DNA of 64,000 bases, from NCBI RefSeq assembly GCF_014805625.2, contig NW_023998422.1, positions 4,897,874-4,961,873 on the forward strand. The letters run 5' to 3'. Below the pieces are notes generated by a model. It did no database searches. It was not told the DNA's origin and was given only the letters and a program-made list of their open reading frames with translations. A program made the position numbers and the translations under genes. Below, in pieces: positions 12,201 to 27,200 of this stretch. How positions within the stretch are numbered: position 1 is the first letter of the stretch; every line of letters starts with the position of its first letter. This stretch comes from Glossina fuscipes (taxonomy: Eukaryota > Arthropoda > Insecta > Diptera > Glossinidae).

Positions 12201-15200
12201 AGTGGACAGATGGACAGACAAGCTTACATCGATTCAGAAAATGTTTCTGTATAATAAAAAGCGAATCTATTTCCAGTCGTTCTGCGCCTTGCACACATCC
12301 ACATATACTCAATATACCCTTGTGCAATAATTTTCCATTTATGCCAGATTGTGTTACATTTTCTTTGCTACGAAGAATACTTAAAATCTTGCTTCTGTTA
12401 TTTTATTTCCTTTTAAAAATAAATACTTTATTATAGCAAAGTGCCGCATCTTGCTTGCCTATCCTACACCCTCGGCTACATTCATAGACATTTAGAAAAA
12501 GATAACATTTTTTGATAATGATGTTTAGTTAAAATCTTTCACAATTGTTTCCTTGCCACTGATTTCACCAGGACGTTATTTCGCATTAAAAGTATAAAAT
12601 GAAAATTTGGGAATATTTTCCTACTGAATACACTTTCACTGTATCGATAAATGATACGATTATGACAAATCATTATTTTTAAAAGATGTTTACCTAAAAA
12701 GATTCTACAAGCAAACACTCTTCACACTTTAAATGAAAAAGTAATGGAAAATTTTCTTTTTCAATTTCTGAGTACTGTCTACAACAAGTTTCTTAAACTT
12801 TTTGGCTTCGACTTACTTGCAATTGAAATTTAGTGACGCATTTATGATAGCTCGCGTAAATATCATAATTTTATTTACTATCTCTAAAATAATGAATAAA
12901 TGCTCACAGTTAAGGGAATCAAATTACTTTCTATTGCATGCCGTAAGACTCTTAAGCTTTACCACTTTCGACATTTCTTTTTTTTCTTTTGCTTCTTCAG
13001 GGAATGTCTTCTATAAGTTAATTGTTAGAAGGAACTGGAGACGGATTGTGAGCGGTCATAATCAGACAGGCTGATAAATATTAAACTCTTTTCGACTGGG
13101 CACTCACTGTGCTGTGTCATCTGTTAAACATAAGTAAACTGTGGCCCTGAGAATGATACGCTCGTATGTCGAGACTCGAAAGCTGCGCTTTTTAACTGTT
13201 TGCCCGCCAAGCGCGAATGTCATGAACTCCTAAAGTTCTTCGATCTCAAGAGAACAACTTAGATAAAAAGTTTAACTTTATATGACTTGAGTTATTGAGT
13301 TATTGAGTTTGCAACAACTTAAAGGAAGCTTCAGAGACTTTGCACGTAATTGATCAGCGTGAAATTCTAAATCCACCTAGCCCATCCGTCCGTACGTCTG
13401 TTTGCGTGAGTGGATGGACATATTATAACTGGCGATCAATTACTGGACGCTATGTACGTAATAGACGTATGCTCCAGGAACATTGGAGTAATGTATGTTT
13501 TCCAATTCTTTCTTGCGTCATATTTAACTTGCCAAAAGACGGTATATTCAGTTCGTCGAAACCTTTATGAAACCATGAAGGAAACTTTAGAGAACCTACG
13601 AAGTAAATACATTGTTAACCGTTGCGTTTTAAATTCTAAGCCGATCTAAACATGGCCCTTAAGGGTAGCCCTCAAAATGTGAATGGTAATCTAAACAACG
13701 GATAATCGAAATTTTTAGAAAACGTAAACTCCCCCAAAGCTTTCGTGCAGACAAATTTTTCTCTCATATTAATAGATGTAGAATCAAAGGTCAAATAACT
13801 TTAAAGCGTTGAAGCCGTGGAAAAATCTGCTAATGCTTTCTTCGTAAGTAAACATTACTTGCAAGATACTTGAGATGGAATTTGTTTTTATTAAAAATCT
13901 TTTAATTATGAATCAGTCGTTTTATCTGTCCGAGTTAATGCCACGCTGCTTTTATCTTTGCGGAAAAGTACGTTGTACTAATAAGGAAATCATCCGAATC
14001 GACATTCCCCAGAACGGCCGATCCACAACACTCCGTCCATTTCCTTTTTGTGAGAACGTTTGTGGACAATCGCACGTAGACTGTTATAAAGACAAGAAGT
14101 AAAAAAAGTATAGCGGGTAATGGCCCATCATTAAATATCCTACACCAACTCGCTTAATACAGTGGTTCGTATAGCGACAAGGTGTTATATGTGAAGTGCT
14201 CGGAAAAGTGGTAGAGTACTAGCTTGAGCTAATACATGTCACTTTACGAAATTTCATCAAACTGAAAAAGCAAAAAACAAGACAGACCGATGGACGGACG
14301 GACTTAAAACGTTCGGTATAATAAAAAGGGAGCATCTTAAGTGCTTCTGGGCATTGCATATATCGGCACAAACTCAATATAGCTTTGTATATAACACGTG
14401 ATGCAGGGTATGAAAAATGAGTTTTGCTGAAGTAACTGAGATTTGCAAAAAAAAAAAAAAAAAAAAAAATTCCTTGTTTCGATTCGTATTTACTCTGGAA
14501 CAATCTTTGCATTTCAATTTTTAATTTAAAGAACACCAAAGGCGTTCGGTCACTCGGCAATATTATATATGCGTTATGAGTTAGAATAAAAAATTAACAA
14601 AATCAGTGAAGTCTCAGCCTCCAGTTAGGTAATAAATTATTAGATGGTAGACAATGCAGTGCAAGTTTTAAAGCGATTATGCTCTCTTCACAGTCAAATT
14701 ATTAGAAGTCATTCTTCAGAAACATGCTGAGAAATCGTTATGAGATCTCACTAATAGTAAATATCGCTTGAGTTGTTTATTTAGCGTGTTTTATTCTTTT
14801 CAATTTAAAAAAAAATAAAAAAAATAATAATAATAATAAATATCTTTCCATTAACCTACCGTCCCTTCTCCGTTGAATGATGATACCATCTGACAATTTT
14901 TTGCCTTAAAACTTGCGGCACCTTTACGAAACATGACAAATGCAACGTTTGGCCATATGAAGCTGTTATACGTTTCTTTAACACACTTGTATCGCATATA
15001 CCAGATGTTTCGTTGGCAACGTCCTAAAAAATAATTGAGAAAAAAAGGAAAGGAAGAGAAGAGCAAACAATAAAGAGAAACAATGAGTAAAAAAACATTT
15101 ATTACACTTGACAACTTCGATATGCATGTTGGGTAAGAAAGCATAAACAAGATTATAAATATATATATATATATATATATATAAGTATATGAGGAAAAGA

Positions 15201-18200
15201 TATACTCATACACACATATATACATAAAATTTGCATATATAAATACACTCCGTTTCACGTTTATAAAGTGTCAAATGTTACTAAAAGAAAAATGTTTTGC
15301 TTTGTTATTTATGCGAATGTTATGCTGGCGTATGCAAAACAGACGCACACACATGCATGGATACTCACCTGCAGTAAGCCCAGTTGATATAATTTACAAA
15401 CGCCCGCCTCCTTATCCCAGCCACAATACGGATCTGCCACACAGCGTATGCACGAATCATAACGTCTGGTGCACATGGCCAAGTCAATTTGTTTTACTAC
15501 ATGATCAGTAGCCAAATAAAGTGAACCGGTTTTCTGACTTATACCCATCTCCTGTATGGGTTCATTGTATGCCACTTCCAGAATATCCAACAAATTGGAA
15601 TGTCGTCTTCCGTACCGTATAAATTGAACAATTTTATATATATTGCCGGTGGAGGTGCCAATGAAATATACCAAATATTCCTGATTCAATTTATCAATGC
15701 GTATCCTATATAACAAAGAGAAAATGAAATAAGGGAAATAAATTTATAAAAAAAAAGAAAAAAAAAAAAAAATGATAGAGAAATAAATAAAATCAAGTCA
15801 GGGAACGCTAACGCAGTTTCTGGGCGACTATCATAAACACTTCTACATCAGGACAAGAATACAGATTGAATCTGCGTAATGTTGACTCATAATTCTTGAT
15901 ATCAATCAGTTGGTCATTAAGAATCGCTTTGCTTTATCAAAAGTTTCTTAGTTGCTTGAAGCAAAGCTTTTGTCGATTCTGCTCAAAACGTTCACTTAAC
16001 GATATTTCCCGCAGATTTTTTAAGAACAAACAGGCGGACTTAGCTTAGGTGTATTTATTGAATAAAGATGCAAATGTTGTTAAGACTCAGATTGGTCCGG
16101 CATAGGGACTTCGTGTCTCGATTGCTCAAGTGTGGTGTTAAGCTATAAGTTCAGTGATCCTACATCATAAGACCTAACAACACAATGGCAATGTCGGAGG
16201 AATCAGTAGTTTTTCGGCTGAGATCTGAGAAGGTCGGCCACAATAAGTGTTAGACAAAAGTTATTGAAGCAGTCGACGTGAACAGATGTCACCTGGACGC
16301 TTATACGCTTCCTTGAAACAATGTCTAAAGTGTGATCTACAGAATAATACAGAGGTTAAAGTAGCGATAATCGTCGTATTGAAGTAACTGATAGCTGTAA
16401 CATCTAAAAGAACCTAACAGGAATTTCGGATATCAATCGTGAAAAAACAAAAATGGACTTGCCAAGTAAGGAAAGTCTCTAAAACTGATAGAGTTTTCGT
16501 TTAAGATAAATTTCAAATCGTATGCTATGGCGAGCTAACTACGGTTAACCGACTGGCATCTCTCTCCGAACGGTAGATCTTCGATCGCAGAAAGTGCAAT
16601 AATCACGCGAGATTCCCAGGAGAGAAGTCACGGCTGAGAAGTCTTCAAAATTTACGTCTTGAGAAAAATTATTCTTTTATGCAAGATCATATATCCCACA
16701 TATTCTAGAGTACTTATAACATTTTTTTTTTTTTTAAATATCACCAATCGCTTAGGGGATGTGTAACAAAGTAACAGTTAGAAAGACGTGGGTACAAAAA
16801 AAAAGATGGGAAGTGACTACAGTCTAGAGAGTGTGTGCGGGCAACGGATGGGTGTTATGCATTTAATAGCTCAGCGCGTTTACTACAGCTCTCTCTCCCC
16901 AAGTTCTCTCTAAGCCAAGGAACACCGATTAGGAAGTGCCAATACTTTTCTATCAGCTAAGCGTTCGCCTTATACGTATAGTTTTAGAACATAGCTAGGA
17001 TCAATGTAAACTCTACTGCACTGGGATTTAAATCTGCGAACATGGACATGATTCTCCGGCGGTCGGCGGTTGTCATTGCAAACGATGGGCCGAAGGAGAC
17101 CGTAGGTACAGAATGGCCCAGGGCTTATGATCTGACCGTTCAGTATGTAGGCAGATCCGTATAAGGGTGGTATTTCTTTTGGTTGTAATCGCCTGCGGAG
17201 TGTGCGTGGGATAACAATTTAAAACCCTCACCCATATCTTTCGATCTAGCTAGCTCAGTAATGGCACATGCATCCGTCTCCACAATCTCCAATCCTTTTC
17301 AGGTGGCACTTGACTGCGGTCTTAAAAATAATACAGTCCGTAGTTCAATACTCAGGCACATAATGAGGCTTTCCAGACATAGTCGTTACACCGGCTACAT
17401 CCGCGCTATACCTATAGTTTTAGAATCTGGTAACATAGCTACGACCAAACTAGGGCTAGGGCGGTGCGATTTAAGCCCGAGAATACCAGCTTGGCTAGTA
17501 GGCCTGTTTACTCAGATGCTACCATTTTTTGTATCCTAGATAGTACATAATTAAAATTTATAAAAACTTAGCCTTGGTTTCACAATAGAGGTTTTCTTCT
17601 TTGATCTGTTGAATAACTTGAAGGGTACATGTGCCAACTTGTGAAAATTCTAGCTCTATTCGTTTGTCTACACGATCTCCACAAATACTTGGATACGCTT
17701 AGATCGAATCGTTCGCTGATTTAATAAATTTCAAGTTTTGTTCAATATCTATTTGTGGGCCTTCGTTTATCTGTCGTTGTTTTCTACTGAAGTTCTGGTG
17801 AACTGCTTGTAATCTTTGAATATTATCAGAATGCTGTTGTCATATAAATTTCGGTAAGTGAAGCTTAGCTTACATTTAAGCTAATGACGAAAACATGCTT
17901 GCAGATAAGATATTTGCGTATTTAAGTTGACTGAAAATCGAACCATTGCTCTTCGAATAGCCTAAGAGGAGATCCCTTTTACTTGTATTTTTTTGTTTTT
18001 TTGGTATTCTCTGTATTGTTACATTGTTGCAGCTTATAGCGAAAGCTGAAAGTTTTATGTTCTACACCTAATACGGGAAAGAAAACAAAAACTATTTATA
18101 AAAGTTTTTGCAATATTTTCTCTAAATGCTTGAGATACTTTAGAAGAATAACTTGTATACTATACACACCATCGTGGCTTAAGTATCTAGAGGGTCTATT

Positions 18201-21200
18201 GTTATTGTTATTATTCTTACGTTCGTATACTATTTTAGGTTTTCTTTTTTTTTTTTTTTTCTATTTGTTTTTTTCATATGAATAGACGAAGGTTGTGGTC
18301 TTGGTTGCTCAGCCCGTGGTGCTTGTGTGTGTGTGTGTGCATGCCTGTTTTCTGGCAGGATGCTTTGATGGTTGTATATAGTAAATGCAAAACAACTCTG
18401 AATACACGAAACAATATTTAAGAGCATTTAACTAAAGAAGAAAAAATGGGAAAAAAAACATTTCCGACATAGTTTCAAAATTTTTTATACACTTTACCCT
18501 AGAATGGATAGAGCGTTAAGTTTCTCATCCAGCTTGTAACACACAGACCTAAGTAAAGTGAAGGTTTATTTTCTTGATCAGCGCAAAATGTCAAATCGAT
18601 TTCATTACACCATTTGTACATCCCGTCGCCGTTTAAGGGAAATAATGAAAAAAATTTTCGATTTCTTTTTTTTTTTTCTTCGAATAATCAACGGCTTTGG
18701 ACCAAATTTGGAAGGGACAAACGAGAACACAGTCCTATCAGACGATAAAATAGCATTTTAGTTGTAAACGGCGAAGCGTTCTTATGCGATGAGTATCTAA
18801 AGTTCGTCCTGAGAGTTAAAACCTGTTTCCCCTATATTTTGTGTTGCAGTTTTTAGAAAAAATCAACACAAAATCTGTGCATATGTTTATTTAGGTTCAA
18901 GCTTTATTTTAATATTTAAATAATATTTTCAAACTTTGAATTAAATGTTTTCAATACACAATAGTTTTTTATTCTTTAAATTTTTTAATTTTTATACTTT
19001 AACCCTAATTCGTTTCGCCTTAGGATTCGTTCTAAGGATACGTGCGCGGATTAGGATTAATTTTTTTATTTTTAGTGTTTTTGCTCGTTGTACTTACTTG
19101 TCCACCACTAGTTTCGTTAGAATTATATCACGTTTGTAAAACACCGGATTGCCGAACTCGTGATCTATTGCTTTGTCCATTAAAGGATGCTTGCGTATGA
19201 AATTCAATACAGAATCGGGTAGACCGGAGGTGTCGTTAACACATGTGCCCGGTCTGGGTTCGGGCACCTTCGAATTTAATACCGGTAGCCAAGCGGAATT
19301 TGAAGTCGCTTGTTCTTTAAATTTACCTGTCAATGAATAAGAAAAGTTCAAAGATCAATTAGAGAAAACCAAGAATCTATTGTTAAGATATGAGTTGAAT
19401 TGCAAGTGATCGCGACAAATTTACCCATGCGAACCATTAGTAAGCCGCTCAGACGCACTGATATCTTTTTAAGGTTCAAGGCAAAGAGCTTCGTGTTCGT
19501 GATGAACCTTTTTCATTCAACGCAGTGAATCATTTGGTACTGATTCGCAGAAGATTAGAAGAAGCAGTTAGTTACAGTTGTTTCTTTCTAAGTTATTTAC
19601 GTATGCAGGCTTCTAGTCGTAGGTAATCGTTCGAGTTGTCAAAATGCGTACACATTCTGTCATCGTTCGCCAATCAAGCATATTGTAATATAATAAATCG
19701 GAAAAGAAATCAATTTCACACGTAAACCTTCTTTTTATTTAGGAAGAGATTTGACTTGTCTGTCCGTTTTAAATTCTTTTGTGCAGCCCACAGGCCCCAG
19801 TTTTTGGTATATTTTAACAAAACTTGGCGCATTGGCCTATTTTGGTCCAAGGACAAACACTATTGCAAATAGTTCGCATTTAACCGCTATTTCGTCCACT
19901 TTCCCTCTAACATCTTATTGTGCTAAGTTGTTGTATGAATAATTCCTAAATGACGTCCAGTATTTAATGAATGAAGAAAAAAAAAAAAAAAGAAAAGAGA
20001 GACAAAATCTTACAAATTGTAAGAGCTTCGAAAACGGAAGTTAGTCGCGAAGGGCAAAGTAACAAAAATTCCTTTAAGGCAAAGGCATTTGAATGAAGTG
20101 ATGCAAAATAAATGAGTCTCTAGTTAAAATTGCGAAAAGTACGTAAACACTCCTTTCGTTTTGCAAAATATTGATAAAAGAACACTCAATAAACTCGTAG
20201 GATGACATAAAGACGCCTCCGCTATTGACGAATCCATACGATTTTTAAATAATACTACGCACTAAATATTGAATGTGTCGAAATTTCGTAACATCCCGAT
20301 CATTACTTTAAGAATTTTAGTAGCACGCATCCTAGGAACTTATTGAGTGATGTAATAAGCTGCTAACTCCGCATGGTTGGACCATTAACGTGCGTACAAC
20401 TACCGCAACGTGCTCTTCTATTACTATCATTACCAAATCCTCCTATCTACGCCTCACCTATTTTCGATGCAGTCACGTTTAAAGACCAGCGTAGATATGC
20501 GCAAATGTATCAATGAGTATTTATCCTCGAAAACAGGAAGTTTGTGATAGTGAATATTTCACCTATTGAACTTTGTGACAAGCAATTCACATATGATCAA
20601 CAAATACAGACAATTTATTGATACACATATTTTCGAAGCATTCGGCGAATGTGAACCACCGCAATTATCAATGAAACTTGGAGCAATGAACAATTTTGCC
20701 TTTGTGACCATCACCATTTAGTTATGTATAATAGCTGAACTCAAATTTGTGTGGATTCTATTAATGCAAACATAGAAAGACATGTTTCCAAGAATATCTT
20801 CTTTGTTTTTTTTTTAAACAAAATTGTCCGCTATATATATAGATATTTTTCCAATTGACCATTCACTCAAGGGATGTCCCGTTTACGTGTTGCGCAGTGA
20901 CGATTCGAAAGAGGTAATTGAAGAGAAAGATATACGAAGGTGCCTGACGGTAGATTAGTAGGCGTGTAACTAATCGGTAACTGCTATGCCTTTACTGGGC
21001 CTGATTGGGCACTCGTTATAGCTACGGTCGAACGAAAGTACACAATACGCTGACCAGGTAATCGAGATGCTTACCCGCTCGACTACTCACGCGTACTCAT
21101 GAGAATCTGAACCATTAATTCAAATGTGCAGACGTGACAGAAACCATTAGCAATTGAGTACAAAGGGAATACGATCTCGTGCTTGTATGCATCTTATGAG

Positions 21201-24200
21201 AACTTAGACTTATCCTATCATAATTAGCAATAAGAAAGCACGGATCCTAAGTAAAGATTAACACTGTGTGCGTAACTTTTTCTGGCTAAAGCGGGTAAAT
21301 TCAGCATCTTACAAAATCATTTGGTAACCACAGGTGGGAGGATTGAAAGCAGGCGGGACTGTTGCTCCATTCCGTTATATGTGTTTCTCCTTTGCTCATT
21401 TTCTTTTGTTAATATATAATATGTTATATAAGTGACGCAGTCTTTTCGCGGTTTTTATTTGGGTTATATTGTCAAACTTTTTTTAGCCCCCTTTATAGAA
21501 TATAAGTACAATAATTTGCTTATATAATTTATCCGTCTTATTTTGCTGTTAAAGTTACTTGCGAGAACAATAAAAGCTTAACATATTGAGGTCAATATTA
21601 TTTGCAAACAATTTTTATATATTGTGCGACGTACGTACGGATTGACACTTTTTGCTTTCTTTCTTTTTTTTTTCATTGCTTCAACATCATCATTAAGTTG
21701 TTTAAACACATGGATCGCGTACACTTTTTGTGTTTTACGACAAAGTTCACGACAACTTCCATGTACATGTACATGTAGGTGTATAAAGTATGCATCATGC
21801 AATGCTTAAAGGCGTATGCATACGTATATGCAGTTTTGTATTTAATAAAATATACTTTTATGCGTGCGTAGGTATGAATAACATTTTAAGCTTCCATTCC
21901 TGGCATATATGATTTCCGTTTCCGTTTTCTTTTACCCGTAAATATATTCTATTCAAAAGAAAAATTTCATTTTTTTTTATATTTTATTCATTTATTTTTT
22001 TATTTTTTGTTTTTTTTTTTTTCTTTTTTTTTTCTCTTTCACTCTTTTTTTTTTTTTTTTTTTTTTTGTATTTTAAACACACACACACACGCGCGTGCAT
22101 AAAGCTTGCGGAAAGGAAAGTATGCGTATATATATATATATATATGTATACTTGGCTTCGTCGTCTTTTGGTGTTTATATGCATGCCTTGTAATGTGACT
22201 GACTGTGCATGCATTACCCCAAGTTTTTATGTTTGTTTACTTGCATGCTTGCATGCAAATTTAAAACATGATGCATGGAGTGTAAAAAATAATAATATAT
22301 TCATGTGCACATATCCGAATGTAAGTAGATATATACGTATGCTTGAACGATGTTTATGTATGCGTTTGTATAAATTTAAACACGTGTAAGTGTCACACGT
22401 GTACTACACATCAAATATATTTCGTTTTGGTGTATCTTTCTTTTTTCTTTTTTCCTTTTTGTTTTTACTTTTGATTTTTCATCTTCCTCTCACATACAGC
22501 GTTCTCGAGAAAGACATCAACTATCCGTATACATATTTATATATATTTAGGAAAAGATATAAAATGTTTTAGACACTGCATAAAATCAAGTATGTTTATA
22601 TGTTTATCTTATGTTATGTTATATTATGTAAGCATCCAAACAACGTTTACTACATTGTTTTACTAACAGCTGATTACATACATGTACTGCGATTTACTAC
22701 GTAGTTGAGTATGTAGTCTACCACTTGGCTATTATACTTAGTTATAAATATAAACAAAATGCAGTCGTGTTGCGTCGTGTGGAACAATTTTAAAGCTTTG
22801 CGGTCATCATGTAATCCTTCTAATCCGTTAACCGTAATCCATAAAGTAAAATTTACAAAAATTTTTTTTAAATTAATAAAACGTTTGTCAATAAAAACTT
22901 GATTGATTGCTTTTGATCGTGTTGATAAAGGGTACTCTTCGGCAACATCAACATTTAAAGGTATACATGGGCGTAGCGTCATTTTGGAAAGTGACATTGA
23001 CCGAAGAAGACCTGCGTGACGTGTTTCCAATAAGTGACTTGCATCAGTTGTTCTCCTTGACTTGACAACTGAAGCAAGTGAAGTTGATCAAAAAAGACCG
23101 ATACATGTGAAATGATTCCAAGAACGTAGCAGACAAAATTCTGAGTATTTCGTAGGATTTGGATGGATATTGTCTTCGCATTTTATAGCGTGCACGTCGT
23201 GCTTTGCTTTCTGTTGTTGCCGTTCCACTACATTTAAAGTCTAATGACCGATAGAGCCGAATATGTAAACAAGTGACCTTGATATTTACGTTGCATAGCG
23301 GACAACTGCTGTTTATAGCATTCCTTGCATTCTTATGCAAAAAAAAAGGGGTAAAAGTGAAACAACGCAAAAGAAAAGGAGACAATCGTTTAAGATCAAG
23401 AGTAAGGGGAATGTAGTCTGAAGGATACGGTCAGTTTAAGCCAGTCATGGTCAAAGGGCAGAGGTATCCAGTATGTTTGTGTGCGTCTGCTTAAATCGTA
23501 CGTGAAATGTTATTGTTGTGTTTTCTTTTATTTATCTCATAAAAAATCTTGAACTGAAATTTAAGGACAACAAAATTATGTTACTTTACAATCAAAGGTA
23601 AGCAATGAAGCTAAGAATCTAAGAAAAAGAAGAACAGATAGTACCAGGGAGCAAATTGCATTTGGCTGGACGCGGACCTTTTATACTCATATACTTTATC
23701 CCCTACTCTCCGACGCGACCTGCGAGTTTACAAAAATCGACAAACGGACGGTGAGAGTCTCTCTGTTTAACGCCTGCACCTACCCTGATGGCTTAAACAG
23801 AAAAGGATAATTCACACGCGATTTCCGTCATTTCCCAGTCTACAAGACAATCCTGCAAGTGAGAGAGCCTATACCAAGACTGGAGTACCAAATATGTAAG
23901 TTTAGGAATGGTCCATACCTTCCCCTCGGGGCAAAGCGAGAGTCACATGTGAGTTTACCCGAAGCAATTTCCACTTAAGTTTCCTCTAAAGGTTCACTCT
24001 TTCCACCGAAATATGTCACAGGGTCACGGGCATAGGGATAAGCTTACATTTATTCGAATTTTAACGCTGATAAATAATCCACAGTAGACCGTCCTATAAT
24101 ATGGCAGACTTTTCCCGCGTTGTATAAACGAGTGTTTTATGACTCACTAAGATCACTTGAGCCGTCCACAGGGCAAGCTATTAACTTTGTGGTCATATTT

Positions 24201-27200
24201 CAAAGAACTCTAATCCGGCTTAAGGCACTACATGACAGCAACTCTTAAGGCCGTAGAATAATAAATGTTTTCTCTCACAGGCGCGAGAGAGAAAGAGAGA
24301 GAGGAATGTATTTTCTGTCCCATTCCTTTATAGTGTTATACAACACACTTCTAGCGTGTTATACGAACATGGGCACAAGTTTTTTCGCCGTGTTATAGAA
24401 ATTTGTTTCATAAAAACACTTGCTGTGGAGGGATCCCATCTATATATTTTGAATGATTCATAGGGCTTCCTCCTGCCCCCTGCAAATGGCGTCATAAGTC
24501 AATATAAGGAATAAAGAACATCTGCGTACTGCAAATAAAAAGCATCTGTTTACACGAAAGCGAAGGTTTCATACTAATTATCCTATAAACAAAAGAAAAT
24601 ATAAAGAAAAATTCTGCCTCAATACTTAATAATAAAAGTGCTAAATAGGATAGCGTAAGGGAGAGTACAAACAGTTCGACCGTTAAGAGTGATGCAAATT
24701 AAAAAAGAGAAATGATGATGACGGTGAAAGACATTCATTTGCGTTTAGCCTTCCAGGGAGAACTAAGACATTGTAATAGCACACCTATCTATAAAGCCTG
24801 TTTGTGATATAACGGCAGTTTGAAACGTTTAATATGATATGCAACAGCTTTGGCAACGACTGGAACAATATGCCGATAATCAATCTGCTGCAGCTTACCT
24901 TGCAAATGTACAAATGCATGCAGCGTTAATTACACAGATTGCCCGGGGACATCAGCGATTGCTGTTTGTATGTAGAGCCACGATCTATATAATGATAGTG
25001 TCAATGTGAGGAATACGGTGAAATCCTGTTTTTGATGCCGCACATTTTGGGCTTGATAGCAGCATTCATTCATTATTGATACCCGATGGTAGCATTAAAC
25101 ACTGTAAGCGTTCATTTGAACAGAGACATACTTTGTTGTTCTTTTCGCTACACTACATGTATTGGTTAATATTTTTCTTTTCGTTTAAAAAGCAAAAACC
25201 GATTTCTATTATATGGCAGACGTGATTTACTCTCAATAAGATATCATTGCAATAGTTGCGCTGAGATAGGAAAGGATACGTAGGATAGGCAAGACGAACT
25301 GTCTACTTAACGGACTGAAGTGCGTACTACGTGATGGACAGACATATTTCATAGAATGACTAGTAAGGAGATGTATAGTTTTTAATTCTTTCTGGTTTTT
25401 GTTTTTCAATTGCTCAAAACTTTTGCGACACACAGAAGGAAACTTCAGAGACTATATAAAGTATACTATTCTTGGTCAGTGAATGTAATTTGAGGTCGAT
25501 CTGATCATGTCCACCTGTCTGCCTGTGTGCTTCTCTGTGCATTTACCTGTAATAAGCGTACTCCCAGCTGCAGAATTTATGATGATGCCTTTTGTACTCA
25601 ATTAGGACTGAAAATCGGTCGCTTTATTCGAGCAGCATGCCTACACTACAGCATAAACCAAGGACGTATGTCTTCAAAAGCGATAAAATACTTATGACCG
25701 GCTTCGGAGGCTTAATGTTATAGAAAATCGAAATGCTTTTTTTCCCGCTCGTTTTAAAAGAAAGCTGGTGGTGGATATAGAAGACATGGTCAGAGCCGAC
25801 GTTATATAACGGATAAATAAAAGAATAAGGGTTTGTGCTGTGCTTTCTGCCGCCGGGGAAGTAATTCTTGTATCTCTTGCCAATTTTATTATTATTAAAT
25901 GAATTCTTGGGTGAATAATTTTATCTTCCTAGTTTCTCATATGCGGATGTGTCATTGCAGGACGCGCAATACCACAATAAAGATGATTCTCTTACGAGCC
26001 AATACGATTAGCAACGTTTTCTCATTACTAGAAAGTTTACTTCACTGAATAGATTAGTAAAATATGAAACACATACAAATGATCCGATGGTTTATACCGA
26101 CATTAGTCTTTGACAAATCGAATACAAAACTATTTTCTCTTTGCTTTTAAGCGGACCTGGTGGGATTTCAATAATTACACCTTTAAGATTAACATGTAAA
26201 CTTACAAAGAAGCAGTTTTAAAGAAAGATATACATCAGCAATGTTGTTAAAAAAAGCAATTTTAGTCGGACCAAAATATTAAACGGTTCAAAAATTTTCT
26301 AAGCGTAATTGTCTGTCAGTGTAAAAGTTTTTAAAACTTCAAATTTATTTTTCTTGAAACATGGTTTTTGGAACGCCCTAACACTGCAGCCTTACTCCAT
26401 TGAATTTTATTCTTGTCACAAGAGAAGTATACAAGAATTCGTTAAAATCTTATTTATTAAAAAAGTTGTCGCTTGTCTTTGGTCGAAAGTTGGATGCGTA
26501 TTCTCTCATCGCACAAATCGAAATTTTGCCATGCACAAAGACATTAAGATATTTTTTCAAGTTTCCACCGGTTACAATTTTATTTTTCGAGTATGGCTGC
26601 GGCGTTGCCATTTTTTGAAAGTTTTCGAAAATAGTTTTTATTTTAATTGTTAAATAAATTCATGCTTAACAACATCACCGACTATTATTATTTTCCAAAC
26701 TTCTTCTTCCTTCTAAAAAAGATTGCAAGAAGATTGCGTCCTTTCAATTCATTCTAAAAACCTCGGGCATAAGTTAAATTGGGTTCGACTTTCATTGGCT
26801 AACGCCAGTGTTAGCATTCCTAAGAACAATCTAGACTTACTCAAGTTGTCCATTGTTCTAAAATTGCAGGTCGGAAAGCAAACTACTGATCAATTTGTCT
26901 CCTAATGGAAATTTTCAAGGTCTCAATTTTCTCCTTTTTTACCCCGCACCACTTGTTGTACGATGGTGTATTAAGTTTGTACAGATATATGCAACACTCA
27001 GAAGAACTTGAAATAGACCAACCTTTTATTACTCAGAATCACTTTCTGCATCAGTTCGGCCCTCCGTCTGTCTTCTTTTCTTGATCTCAGCTCATGGGCT
27101 GCAATTTTTAAAATAATTGGACTAAGTTCGGTAAACCGATGCATTTTGACTCAAAAATGAACGCCATTGAAAATGGCTGGGATTAGACCACATTTTCGAC

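Larger units (their letters stand above)
7111..14859. other. Sema-2b intron (7.7 kb) hosting a nested gene
   Basis: Holds the degenerate trinucleotide tract at 7540-8085, the plus-strand membrane-protein gene at 8570-9169, four copies of the 300-bp family (9990-10085, 11755-12035, 12056-12350, 14120-14410), one copy of a third repeat family (13325-13420), long T tracts near 10427-10449 and 14447-14470, and an (AAT)n near 14825-14840. Nothing else coding was found. Confidence 0.6.
15706..19097. other. Sema-2b intron (3.4 kb)
   Basis: Holds an A-rich tract near 15750-15772, SINE-like sequence on the minus strand at 16890-17090 with a second partial copy near 17390-17480, a (TG)n at 18324-18339, T tracts near 16722 and 18241, and a diverged copy of the third repeat family (18480-18620). 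No gene seen. Confidence 0.55.

Noticed and set aside
14851..15258. 135-codon minus-strand frame
   Set aside because: It is in a different frame from the Sema-2b exon it overlaps and runs through an (AT)n intron.
17261..17539. 92-codon plus-strand frame
   Set aside because: Overlaps a SINE-like fragment; no recognisable domain.
22674..23385. Two minus-strand frames of 118 and 113 codons
   Set aside because: No motif, no paired splice sites, and composition like the surrounding intron.
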